DNA from: Paramacrobiotus richtersi
Lineage: Eukaryota; Tardigrada; Eutardigrada; Parachela; Macrobiotidae
Assembly: GCA_034698045.1 (NCBI GenBank)
Contig: JAQGAU010000769.1
Coordinates: 1-24,103 of the forward strand
Length of the DNA: 24,103 nt
Reading direction: 5' to 3'
Shown one piece after another: positions 11,550-20,349 of this stretch. How positions within the stretch are numbered: the first letter of the stretch is position 1; the number at the start of each line of letters is the position of its first letter. The notes below the pieces were generated by a model, which was not told where the DNA came from, searched no databases, and saw nothing but the letters and a program-made list of their open reading frames with translations. The position numbers were made by a program, and so were the translations under genes.

Positions 11550-12106
11550 AAAAATATCATGCACATGTGGTCGGTGTATGTGATCAATGTCACCGTATAA
11601 TTGTGTGTAAGATGTTCAAGATGCAGAACGTCCAACAAGGTAAGTGCTCTTTTGCGAAACGTGTCGTACGTACATTGTCTAACCATATGCACATATTCGT
11701 ACTAGCGAGATTTTTGCGCGAAACGCACACAGGTCAACAGCTTCCAGTCATAAAAGCGTAGAAGTTCCGGTATCAGCGAACAACACATTACAATGCAACA
11801 GCGAACTACCTGTCTGTTATTAGATGATGACGTTGCACAAAACTCAGTGCACAAAGATGTTTACCTCTAACTGGTTCCGATTGGGTGGTCTCTAGGTAAA
11901 CAATCATGGCAGCACTGCTTCTAGCTGCATAATTAGACCAGCGCTGACGCTGCAAACATCGCTCAGCGATGTTTGCTCGCATTACAGCACTGCATCGCAT
12001 CGCGTTACAGCGATGATCGCAATGTTCTTGGCGAGAACTGTTTTAGCGCAGCAGAGGAATTCTTATTTTAGCAGAAGTAATTGCTTCGAGTCAGAGAGGA
12101 GGTGAA
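11550..12106 (+). repeat. Duplicated upstream flank of the broken Cys-rich gene copy
   Basis: The stretch around 11,730-11,810 (GTCAACAGCTTC, GAAGTTCCGGTATCA, GCAACAGCGAA) matches about 6,550-6,640 upstream of the intact Cys-rich gene. Its position, 300 to 400 bases before the ATG, is comparable in both. No coding sequence is called here; ORFs of 61-64 codons at 11,507-12,000 have no support. Confidence 0.6.
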
Positions 12107-12272
12107 ATGCCCATGTTCCCAAATCTGATTTTGGTCAGAGCATTGCTTGCAGGGACCCTAGTCACACGCAACCAGCCTGAGCTTACGATTGCAACACCCG
12201 CCAGTAAAGTTCGGCGATTGCCGAGGCTCATCAAGCACAGTACGCAGTGCGCAATACGTCCAGCACCTTACC
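12107..12272 (+). pseudogene. 5' fragment of a second Cys-rich secreted protein gene
   Basis: The ATG at 12,107 starts MPMFPNLILVRALLAGTLVT, matching MRLLIKLISVGTLLAGCHLVT of the intact gene at 7,019. DNA similarity continues past the signal peptide (CCCGCC, then AAAGT-CGGCG, then GCAGTGC, CTTA-CCAAAG). The reading frame no longer carries the CDC motif and the Cys pattern. Similarity stops near 12,272, where the tail of a kinase copy on the other strand begins. Exons 2 and 3 are missing, so this is a truncated pseudogene. A short secreted peptide could still be made. Confidence 0.7.
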
Positions 12273-12655
12273 AAAGCGCATACATAAATATAGTATTAAG
12301 TACCTTACTTAATCGATCTCGCTTTACTCGCCGTTTCAACCAGTTGTCTTTTCCGCACGCACAACGCTGACGTCTTTCCGCTCCGTTCTGTTCTGAAACT
12401 TCCGCTCTTTCGCGAAACTTTTCCAACAACTGTTCCTGCGAGAATCTGTCCTCGCTGTTCATTTGTAAACAATTTCGGATATTGGTGGCAAGAAACTCCG
12501 GCAGCGGCCATATCATCCATATCATCCGGTAGCGGCACGAAACCGTCGATAATCTTGCTAAAAAAATGGAAGCCCGGGATGTAAGCCTGCACTGCGAATC
12601 GTCCTCCAGTTGCTGGATTGTGCAGTCATGGTGCTTCGATCTCATTTCGCTAGGT
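12273..12655 (-). pseudogene. psi-K2: wrecked kinase exon 2
   Basis: The closest visible relative is K4 exon 2 (compare with about 21,935-22,270). It retains LHNPATGG, the FHFFSKII...GFVPL part, LPEFLATNIRNCLQMNSEDR, the LLEKFRERAEV helix and a CACGK motif. It carries a 13-base insertion around 12,507-12,530 (ATATCATCC doubled) and a one-base deletion near 12,350, giving two frameshifts. The membrane anchor is cut off at about 12,273. The catalytic part of exon 2 is deleted: at about 12,655 the sequence jumps into kinase intron DNA. No exon 1 was found. It cannot encode a kinase. Confidence 0.85.
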
Positions 12656-12890
12656 GGTACTGTACAGGGGGTTCCGGCGTCCCGGTAACGCCTCATTCTT
12701 TCTCGCCGGTTAGTCAGTGATCATGTTTCGGCGCGAGTATTTACCAGTTTCTTCTTAGCTTCTTCGCAACCATTTTTTGTCAGTTAGAACGAACATCACT
12801 CTTCTTATTTGCTTGTGCGTGTGGTCGCTCCACATTTGCATTACACTGTACTGACATGTGCTGCACCAAAAAAAAGGTCAGGATTGTACG
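12656..12890 (-). pseudogene. Intron remnant of psi-K2
   Basis: CCGGTAACGCC-CATTCTTTC near 12,682-12,704 matches the K3 intron at about 17,127-17,145. After the mariner, 15,430-15,470 (CCGCCCTTTCCTGCATCTGTA) resembles the K4 intron near 23,024-23,045. The mariner therefore landed in intron DNA of the broken copy. No coding sequence. Confidence 0.55.
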
Positions 12891-12892
12891 TA

Positions 12893-12921
12893 CGAGGTGC
12901 AAGTAAAAAGTTTTGCAACTG
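12893..12921 (+). repeat. Mariner left terminal inverted repeat
   Basis: Starts CGAGGTGCAAGT directly after TA; pairs with 15,396-15,424 with three mismatches (positions 18, 21 and 26). Confidence 0.93.
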
Positions 12922-13800
12922 AATGTATTCCAAAGCTCTGGATAAAGATTTCTTTCAACTTTTATCACAGATGTTCAAAGTATTCACCCTTATATTTAAT
13001 ACACTTCTTACGCCGGTCAAGCCATTCGTGAAAAGCGTCAGGAAAACCGTTTTCGGAAAGCACTTTCAGAGCGCGTGTCACGTCTTTGTACAACTCTTCC
13101 TGAGTAAAAAATCTTTTTCCGCGCAGCTGGTTTTTCAGTCTCCAAAATAAATAAAAGTCGCAGGGGCTTAGGTCTGGAGAATGAGGTGGATGGCGAAGCG
13201 TTCTGAGCTTCCGTCGCTCCAGGAAGTTTTTCGTAAATTTAGCAGTATGAGAGCTCGCATTGTCATGATGCAGAAAATAACGCTGAATTCCTCCTTGACC
13301 ACCGGACTGCCTGAGTTTGCGCGCGACTTTTTTCAGGCAACCTTCCACATAGAATCTAGAAGTCATCGTTTTACCTCGGGGCACTGTTGTTTTTGCAACA
13401 ACTCCACTGTATCCCATGAAAACAGCATACATAGTTCTGCGTGTATGAGGTTCCTTGCGAACAGTCGTCAGACGAGGCTAGCTTCTTCCTATCCACTGCT
13501 TCGCCTGCTGCTTGGTAAGAGGCTCGAAATAATATATCACTAGGAAAGTGCATTCGCTGGTTGCGAGCACTGAATGACCGAAGCGAAGGAAGCACGTAGT
13601 GTACATAGGGCAAAACGTGTTGCAGAAACAAAAGAATTATTACATGGCTTACTCAACCAACCCGCTAGATACCTGAAAAAATTCGAAGTGTGAGTTAAAA
13701 ACCGGCATTAACTGATTCAAAAATCTGAGCAAAAAAATATTTTCTTTGGTAATTTTTAGTGACCACAGGTCGGTGAAAGCAGTATTGTGATTAGGAAATG

Positions 13801-13915
13801 GCAATAGCCACCCGTAAACACCCACAACCGCTATAGATACCCATAACACCCATAAATCGCTATAGCCACCCATATCATTACCTACACCCACAAAGACTAT
13901 AGGCACCCATATCGC
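13801..13915 (-). repeat. Left arm: about four diverged copies of the GGGTGGCTATAGC unit
   Basis: On the minus strand ATGGGTGCCTATAG, ATGGGTGGCTATAGCG, ATGGGTATCTATAGCG and ACGGGTGGCTATTGC follow each other at about 29-37-base spacing, with TTGTGGGTG or TTATGGGTG between them. This is the inverted and more diverged counterpart of the array at 14,313-14,467. Confidence 0.85.
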
Positions 13916-14013
13916 GTCAATTTTTATTTTGCTGCTAATACGTGCGCTGCGGGCAGCCGCTGCGTTCTCGGGCATCCTCCGACAGCAGGAAGAGCGCTCA
14001 GTCTCAAAAATTT

Positions 14014-14310
14014 TCAACATTCCTGAACATGTCTACTCATCTCTGGAAGGTCGTGCTGGTAACCGGAGTTATAGATAAATAACTGACCTTCGATCTGTGC
14101 AAGCAGTACCCAGTGGTCACCTGATTTACCACTGCTTTGGCGGTAGTGCAGAATCCGCAGGCAAATAACTGTGGAGTAGAAGTCAAGTGCGTCGTGGAAT
14201 AGCTGATCTTGGTAATAATGCAGCATTTTCTGCACAGTTGTGATATCGCCCGCGCTCAGTCTTCGATTTTCGAATTTCCGATTTTCAACATCGAATGTTA
14301 TTTTTTTTCT
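14014..14310 (-). pseudogene. Fragment resembling a C48/adenain-type cysteine protease
   Basis: The frame is open from about 14,310 to the TGA at 14,014. It reads FDVENRKFENRRLSAGDITT, then a helical region, then SGDHWVLLAQIEGQLFIYNS and a short end. HWVLL followed about 12 residues later by IYNS is the His and Asp/Asn region of Ulp1/adenain-like proteases, and LSAGDI resembles their earlier 'L-x-x-x-D-I' signature. The catalytic Cys region is absent because the ORF stops too soon. It lies between the inverted arms, so it is carried by the element. Such proteases occur in some large DNA transposons. Assignment by motif only. Confidence 0.4.
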
Positions 14311-14312
14311 TT

Positions 14313-14467
14313 ATGGGTGGCTTTAGCGTTTGTGGGTGCACTTTTTCTAATTCGAATATGGGTGTCTATAGCACTTTATGGGTGAACATGGGTGGCTATA
14401 GCCATTTATGGGTAAAAATGGGTGGCTATAGCCATTTATGGGTGAAAATGGGTGGCTATAGCCTCAC
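14313..14467 (+). repeat. Right arm: tandem array of a 30-bp unit with a 12-bp palindrome
   Basis: There is one diverged first unit (14,313-14,357), then 30-bp units at 14,358-14,387, 14,388-14,417 and 14,418-14,447, and a partial unit from 14,448. The unit reads ATGGGTGGCTATAGCCATTT followed by ATGGGTRAAA. Its core TGGCTATAGCCA is a perfect palindrome. The last full units differ at one base, so the array is recent or homogenised. Because 30 is a multiple of 3, the array translates as repeats of MGGYSHLWVK, which I take as incidental. Confidence 0.92.
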
Positions 14468-14544
14468 TCTTATGATTATCTGACATTAGCGGGCTTGCCC
14501 TTTTGATGTGTGCAAGCACGGGTGGATAAAGTGCTACTTAGTCC

Positions 14545-14660
14545 GAGTATATTATTCATAATAAAAAATGGAACAAATAAAAGCAAAAAAATTATAAATG
14601 ATAATTAATGAATAATTATTGTGAAATTAATAAATAATTACATAATAAATAATAACAATG
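14545..14660. repeat. A+T-rich low-complexity tract
   Basis: Runs of AATAATTAATAA type sequence inside the foldback-like element, between the right arm and its outer end. No coding potential. Confidence 0.7.
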
Positions 14661-15395
14661 ACCGACCGAATGACAGACACACATCAAAACCCATTAGAGC
14701 TGAGTATAGAGGACCTTCGCTCCGCTTCGGTCGATGACTTCGTCCCCAGTAACGATCTCTGATAAACGTTGGCGCGGATTTCTTTTGCACTGCTTCAACA
14801 GATCCCGAGCAAAACGCACGCGTGCCTGTTTTTCATCGTCGGAAAGCTCATGAGGCACCCACCTGCTGCAGATCTTCCGCAGTCCCAAGTGATCGTGAAG
14901 AATTTTCGCCGCGAGCGCCGAATTGATGCCAAGTTCGTACTCTATCTGTAGAAGGGTAATTGAAGGATCTTTCTTGATCAGGGCCTGCACTCGCGACACA
15001 TTTGAAGGATAGTCACAGTCCGTCGTCTTCCAGATCTGGGCAAATCTTCCACAATTTCTCTGCCGCCCCGAAACCGCCGATACCAGCGGTATACCGTTGC
15101 CTGGGTAGTCACATGATCCCCGAAGATTCTAATAATTTTTTCATAACAACTTACAGGATCAACATCAGTTTTAAAATCCGAAAACATAACAGCCCGAATC
15201 TGATCTTTTGTGACAGGCATGTCATTCTGTGCTGCGTAACAGAATGCGTTTTCACCCCTAGCGGGGTGGCCCTCCCTAGGGCAGCAGTGTGGCCGTTGGT
15301 CAGTGAGTTTAATTTCATAATTTGCATCATAGATTCTTCTAGCTTGTGATCTCAAAACTTTACGCTTCTGTTGTCCAGGGATCTGGGAAGAATTT

Positions 15396-15424
15396 CAGCT
15401 GCAGAAATTTTTACTTGCACCTCG
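15396..15424 (-). repeat. Mariner right terminal inverted repeat
   Basis: Reverse complement starts CGAGGTGCAAGT and is followed on the plus strand by TA. Transposase-proximal end. Confidence 0.93.
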
Positions 15425-15426
15425 TA

Positions 15427-15906
15427 TACCGCCCTTTCCTGCATCTGTAGCTTAGCCATTTATTTAAGAAGGGTATAGTTTACGAGAAGACCTGCTAATA
15501 TTTTTCATAATGTTTGAGGAAAGAAAGTTTACATGTTTACACCTAATAATAAAGTGTTAGATGTTATGTTCACCATTCACAGCTGCATATTCCTATTCGA
15601 AAGAATCTAAACTTAGCAAATCGAGCTGAAAATGGCTCCTTACGTAATCCAGACCACTGTTACGAAACAGATAATAATGTGTTGAGTGCCTACCAGTAGC
15701 ATGCATGCAGACGTCTTTGAGTAAACCGAAACATTTGACCACTCCCGGGAAGCCGTAGCCCATAGTCGCTCATGCACGATACAGTTAATGAATTGCCAAA
15801 CATCCGATCAGTTCGGAAAACTTGCCACCGGCTGACAGTTGTGGAAACGACAGTGATACAGAACGGTAGTCTTAGCAGTGCAGGTATCAAGGATGTTCAC
15901 AGATGT
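15427..15906. other. psi-K2 intron remnant joined to the K3 3' flank
   Basis: The first 50 or so bases look like kinase intron sequence. From about 15,617 on, the DNA matches the 3' flank of K1 (8,200-8,632). No gene: the 66-codon ORF at 15,690-15,890 lies in duplicated flank. Confidence 0.6.
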
Positions 15907-18753
15907 TCAAGGGCAAACAAATATGAGAATAAGCAGAAGTAAAAAGAATACCAGTCCAGCTAACACCAGCATCTTCAGGTAAAACAACGCGTTGTTCGGG
16001 ACCGTGATCGACGCCGCCATTTTAACTAATTGGTATTTTCCGCAGGGACAACGCGGATGTCCTCTCGCTTCGTTCTGTACCAAAACCTCCGCTTTTGCGC
16101 GAAACTTTTCCCGTAACTCTTCTGCTGACATTCTGTCTTCGCTGTCCGGTTGCAAGCAGTTTCTGATATTGGTCGAAAGAAACTCCGGCAGCATATCATC
16201 CACTAGCGGCTCGAAACCATCGATCATCTTGCTACAAAACTGGAAGGCCGATGTACAGCTCTGCACGGCGTATCGTTCTCCGGTTGCTGGATTATACATC
16301 CATCGTGCTTCGATTCCAGCATGGTAGGAAGCGAGGTCCAAAATGATACATCCCAAACTCCATATGTCCGTCTTGCGTCCGACGACAACTTCCACATCAA
16401 AGACGAATTTCTTCAGCATCTCTGGGGACATGTAGCGGACTGTGCCACGGATCATGTCCATGTCGTCGATGGTGCTGACACTGCCGTGCATTTGTTCGAG
16501 GCCGATTAGTAGGGTGTGGTGGCCGGATTGCGACTGCTTGACCAACACGTGTTCTGGCTTCAGGTTACCATGGATGATTCCGTGCTGATGGAGAAACTGG
16601 AGACCATCGGCCATCTGGATCGAGTAGCAGATGACGGCGGATTGGTCGCCCATTGATGAGCCGTTCATCCTGGCTTGCTGCATTAGCTTGGATAAGTCAT
16701 GACCTGAAAAGATGTCTCGGTATGGAATAGTTGTTTCAAAACGAAAGATTTTCTACGAACAAACATAACCAAAGCTGGGTATCCCAGGAAGTTTGTAACG
16801 ACGCTTAGCTAGGCACACAATGATATTCCCAGTACCTTATGGTTTAGGCGCACGCACTATGTACTAAGTCATACAGACAAGCGGGGCACTTGGGTTGGAA
16901 CGGAAAACTCAGAATCTGTAGTTCTCGGCTCCTGCATTGTAAGTACAGAATTTTACACCTATCAAAGCCAATCTGTCGTTCTCTCAGTTAACTAATTATA
17001 AGTTCAAATAGGTTTATTACACTATGTGTGTCCAACCTGTCGATCGCTCATAATAAAAGACAAGTCATCAGTAGCGACTCGTCGTTTAGTATACATTTCT
17101 TTAGGTGATGCGGACCTAATGTCCGGGTAACGCCCCATTCTTTCACGTAGGTTGCAGTAGTATTGATTAACATGTGCGGCACGCTCGCTACTCACATACT
17201 TTTTAGTTTTTACCAATGAATTATGTTTACGCTGCGTTTTTCGGCATTGGTTTCTGAGCTATTTTATATCGTCTATAAACGTATGGTACTTAGTGTGCAT
17301 CCGTTGCTACCCAGTACGTCAAACGTAACCGGTTTATGCCGAATAGCTTATTCAAACATATAGACGTAAAGACGTTTGTCGCTCGTAACGTACAGTATCT
17401 TACTTGTAAACAATAGGTGTAATCGCACGCATACGCATTGCGGCCGTGATGGAGCTGGTGCTCCAAACCGGTGCTATCGAAAAACTCACAAAAGTGGCTT
17501 TCGTCATACGTTCAGTATATGAACTGTTTACCTCTTGTTTACTGTTTCTCCGACAGTCAACGGCTGTGACTTTGACGCAGAACTGCCTACAGTAAACTTG
17601 CCAAGACCACGGTTGAAATGCGCACACAACAACAACAACAAATTTATTCCTCTGGCCATTTCGGTCCAGCAGGTGCCATGCATCTGTGCATGACATTGCT
17701 ATTTTACAAACAAACAAAACAATATAAAATAACAGGCTAAACACATAAATGGGAAAAAATGCGGCTTCCGAGATAGACCAATAATCTAAGGCGTCCGCGG
17801 ATAACGTGCACCACGTAGCCCACGATACAGTCGCTCGTAAAGTATCCGGCTAGTAAACGAAGCTGTCCCGGACACGTGTAAGCGTGCGCTTACGCACTGA
17901 CGCAGTGTTGCTCAAAACTGGTCATAAAACATCACTTTTCGTCATGCGAACTGTTTACCTAATTGTTTATTGTTTGTCAGACAGTTAACGGCTGCGACTT
18001 TGAAGCACAAAAACCAGCAGTAAACTTGCGATCAATGCTGCGCATGTAACTTGTGCAAAACATACTGTACTGCTCGAGCACGCAGCACTATCCGACCAGT
18101 TATCGAAGGTCTAGGCACCGAAAAACTACACAGATACGAAACGTATAGACGTGTGCAATTTCGACGACGATCTCGATGAGGTGCTTGACATCTTTACACA
18201 GTTACAGTAATATTATTTGTAAACTTCGAAAATTCACACAGAACCCAGCAATACTGAATAGCTGTATAAGGCTATTCAAGCACTACGTTCACGCAGACTC
18301 TTCAGGCTCGTAGTGTAATACTGCCTTTGAACGATAGTACGCATGACGCCAGTATATGACCGGAAATATTTGTCTCACATTTCATCCAAAGCAAGCATAC
18401 TTACCGTCGTAGTAATCCATGAGAAATCTGACAGACACTGCGCCAAATAATGTGGTTATCGCTACCTGACGGTATGCAGCCAGATGGCTGTGCTTCAGTT
18501 CCAGCAGATTCTTCCATCGTTGTCGCATCGTATCCCAACTTTTTGGGGAACCCAACACTTCCACCCCCCAGGGAAACTGAACCACCTTCACCGCGGCAAC
18601 ATCTTCTTCAGTACAGTGAGTGCAGTTTCCCAGGATCGTCATTTTCGCTTTGTAAACGATGCCGAAAGCGCCACGCGCAATATAATCTATATCTTGGTAG
18701 TGGTATTGACAGTTACAGCCAAATGTCTCCATAACAGTGCTTCCCAGATCCAT
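15907..18753 (-). CDS. K3: predicted pseudokinase with C-terminal membrane anchor
   Basis: Model: complement(join(15907..16703, 18405..18753)), 381 residues, a phase-1 intron of 1,701 bases at the same place as in K1. The kinase fold is retained: GAFGIV loop (29-33), VAAVK (Lys56), TVRYMSPE, DIWSLG. Catalysis is not: HGD is HGN (Asn163), the catalytic-loop Asn is His168 (KPEH), and the GDLDDLVQM region is reduced to GLEQM after Gly184, an exact loss of the four codons DLDD. There is no stop or frameshift in 381 codons. It has CPCGK in place of CACGK, then a hydrophobic helix that ends one residue before the stop, so the short tail of K1 and K4 is missing. Start: ATG at 18,751-18,753. It may act as a scaffold or a competitor of its paralogues, or be an early pseudogene. 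ATP binding may persist through Lys56. Confidence 0.85.
17300..17640 (-). repeat. Conserved kinase intron block, K3 copy a
   Basis: Contains CGCATACGCATTGCGGCCG, AAACCGGTGCTATCGAAAA, CCTCTTGTTTACTGTTTC and GAACTGCCTACAGTAAACTT, shared with K1 and K4. Donor-like GAG then GTAAAC on the gene strand (GT at 17,531-17,530). A short CAA microsatellite follows at about 17,626-17,641. Confidence 0.65.
17800..18060 (-). repeat. Conserved kinase intron block, K3 copy b
   Basis: Second copy in the same intron: TATCCGGCTAGTAAACGA, GCGCTTACGCACTGACGCAG, CTCAAAACTGG, CTAATTGTTTATTGTTTGTC, CAGTAAACTTGCGATC. Donor-like TAG then GTAAAC (GT at 17,958-17,957). It reflects a local duplication of a few hundred bases within the K3 intron. 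The remaining intron (16,704-17,299 and 18,061-18,404) shows no gene. Confidence 0.65.
18256..18315. repeat. Two adjacent short hairpins in the K3 intron
   Basis: GAATAGC/GCTATTC (18,256-18,262 with 18,271-18,277) is followed by CACTACG/CGTAGTG (18,281-18,287 with 18,309-18,315). Both stems are perfect 7-mers. Role unknown; chance is possible. Confidence 0.4.
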
Positions 18754-20349
18754 CACGACGGAGAACCGAAATGTCTAGATAATAAAGCCAGTTCGGTAAT
18801 TGATAAGCTTTGGTACGTAATCTTGCGTCAGGCGTTCGGAAACACACGTGCCGTTCTAAAATAACTCCGCCGGAAAGAGTGCAATACCAAGAGAGAGTGG
18901 CATACACTGGCGAAGACAAAAGTCAAAAAACATGTCGATGACAACATCGAAAAATATCTCTAGGCGTTCTTTTGGCGACGTCTTAACAGCTAGGCAGCCA
19001 ACCAATCGGAAAACTATGAGCGTTAGCCAGAAATGTGCGGCTATACATTACGGCTATTGTAGACATTGTAGGTAGAAAATGTACGGCTATATTTGTAGGT
19101 ACATGCTGATTACAGGTGATTTTTCGTAAAAGGGAGGTTTTGGATGGTGAATAATCAGGAATTTTCAAAGTTATTAATGCGTAAGTTGGCTTAACACAGC
19201 GGTATGTGAGGGACTCAGGGAAGGATAAGCAAGATTACAATCTTGATCCGGTTGCCGTAGAACTCTATGATGTGACAGTCTAAGGCGAATGTTCCAGGTG
19301 CAAGTGGGCTTCCACATTGATTCCAACAAATAAACCGCCCAATGACAGAAGTGCGCCATCGATGTCATGCACAGTTCGAACTCGAATGAATTCATTCGAG
19401 TCACCGTATGATTTTCTTTTATGATTTTCAACATGAATAACTGCATCATGGCGGGCGAGGGTATGAAGTACTCCTTCGCAGCAGGTCATCTGACTACTAT
19501 ATTAACCGGTAATGATCAATCAAAACATTATTTACAGATTCAGAGATGTAATCTCGTGGAGTTTGCTCTTAGTGCGACAAACCGTAAATTCGCAAGTCCG
19601 CAGGACGAATCCGCCTAGCCACGGCTGCCAAACCATGCAGTTTTCGTAGAATGTGTGGAAGCGTCGCTACTCGCTAGTATCCTAATTAGATCAGACCGCC
19701 ACAGACAGTCGTGACTCATAACCAACATCTGGAGACATTTAGACTAGTTTTATGTGTAAGTGGCATGCTGACCGGATGGCTACAAGGAACGAAATTTATA
19801 TGCAGATGATTCGCTCTCTCATCCCGCGCGGTTGTGTTTTGATATCAACAGCCGGGCGAGCTGGACAGTGTTTCTTGTTGGCTAAGGTACCAGTGAATGG
19901 CAGTTCTGAAGTGTATCGTACGTTGACCAACAACTTTTTCGTTTGTTTTGTTTGATTTGTAGCATGCCGGTGCGTAAGACTTCGAGAAACTGGTGGGTTT
20001 TCCGTGATCACAGTTAAACTGCTCGAGTATTCACAGCGAACAGCAACACCATGCAACATAAGTTCTTAGAGGCTTAGAAGCACGTCATTGGACGTTTCTC
20101 CTTGTCCTGTAGCGCAGATCGAGATCTATCCCATTGCCGAAGGAACCAGCAGCTGTCTTCCTGTCACTCCATTTTTGGGCAGCTTTACTGTGTCCGTCCG
20201 GTGGTACTAAGGAGCGTTAAGTTCCGACTTTTGTTTCGCCGTCCTGCCCACACTTTGTAACGTTATCAAAATTAATACAATGCCATCCTGATCGAGCAGG
20301 ACTTACGAGTATTTATTGCACAGCTGGAAAAGGACACGCTCAGCAATCG
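18754..20349. other. K3 upstream region and unexplained spacer
   Basis: The first 100 or so bases are the K3 5' flank, matching the K1 flank (ATGTCTAGATAAT at 18,771). Beyond that no exon is convincing. A minus ORF at 19,280-19,489 (MTCCEGVLHTLARHDAVIHV onward) has a fairly protein-like composition but no family I know. A perfect 20-bp palindrome lies inside it. ORFs at 19,421-19,618, 19,752-19,955 and 19,796-20,059 are short and overlapping and are not called. Confidence 0.45.
19381..19400. repeat. Perfect 20-bp palindrome
   Basis: CTCGAATGAATTCATTCGAG equals its own reverse complement, centred on GAATTC. It could be a dimeric protein-binding site or a small hairpin. No second copy seen in the window. 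Confidence 0.9.

Larger units (their letters stand above)
13542..14740. mobile_element. Foldback-like element with tandem-repeat inverted arms, nested in the mariner
   Basis: It interrupts the transposase between the TGDE and IYYFEP codons; the edges are inferred from mariner continuity and are accurate to some tens of bases. Near the edges GACCGAAGCGAAGG (13,576-13,589) faces CCTTCGCTCCGCTTCGGTC (14,714-14,732), an imperfect inverted repeat. Further in, the two arms are inverted arrays of one short unit. The core holds a protease-like ORF fragment, and an A+T-rich tract lies at about 14,545-14,660. No clear target duplication was found. Inverted arms with sub-repeats are typical of foldback elements, but the superfamily cannot be assigned. 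Confidence 0.65.
12965..15220 (-). pseudogene. Mariner transposase (D,D34D), inactive remnant
   Basis: Start ATG at 15,218-15,220 (MPVTKDQIRAVMF). The first helix-turn-helix ends in YRWYRRFRGG and PRSGRRRT. A frameshift near 15,010 leads to the second HTH (SRVQALIKKDPSITLLQ), then SRWVPHELSDDEK and the first catalytic Asp in TGDE at about 14,740. The frame is then broken by the foldback-like element and resumes near 13,540 with IYYFEPLTKQQAKQW, then a stop. The C-terminal half follows with HHDNASSH and SPDLSPCDFYLF; 34 residues separate the two Asps. The end GEYFEHL is typical of the family. At least one frameshift, a stop and the large insertion make it dead in cis. Confidence 0.92.
12893..15424 (-). 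mobile_element. Mariner-family DNA transposon, interrupted by a second element
   Basis: It is bounded by 29-bp terminal inverted repeats (12,893-12,921 and 15,396-15,424) matching at 26 of 29 bases, both starting CGAGGTGCAAGTAAAAA. TA lies immediately outside both ends (12,891-12,892 and 15,425-15,426), the standard mariner target duplication. The total of 2,532 bases is about 1.2 kb longer than a normal mariner. The excess is accounted for by an insertion in the middle of the transposase gene. Confidence 0.93.

Noticed and set aside
13649..14020. 123-codon minus ORF
   Set aside because: It crosses the left repeat arm of the foldback-like element and part of its core; no protein-like signal beyond the repeat translation.
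14313..14467. CRISPR-like array of regular 30-bp repeats
   Set aside because: Units are directly adjacent with no spacers, the DNA is eukaryotic, and an inverted counterpart lies nearby, which fits a transposon arm.
14295..14483. Plus ORF encoding MGGYSHLWVK repeats
   Set aside because: It is only the translation of the 30-bp tandem repeat, whose length is a multiple of three.
17626..17641. CAA microsatellite
   Set aside because: Only about five units; ordinary low-complexity sequence.
17400..17744. 114-codon minus ORF in the K3 intron
   Set aside because: It overlaps the conserved intron block, but the reading frame is not kept in the K1, K3b and K4 copies as far as I can follow, so it is not called as coding.
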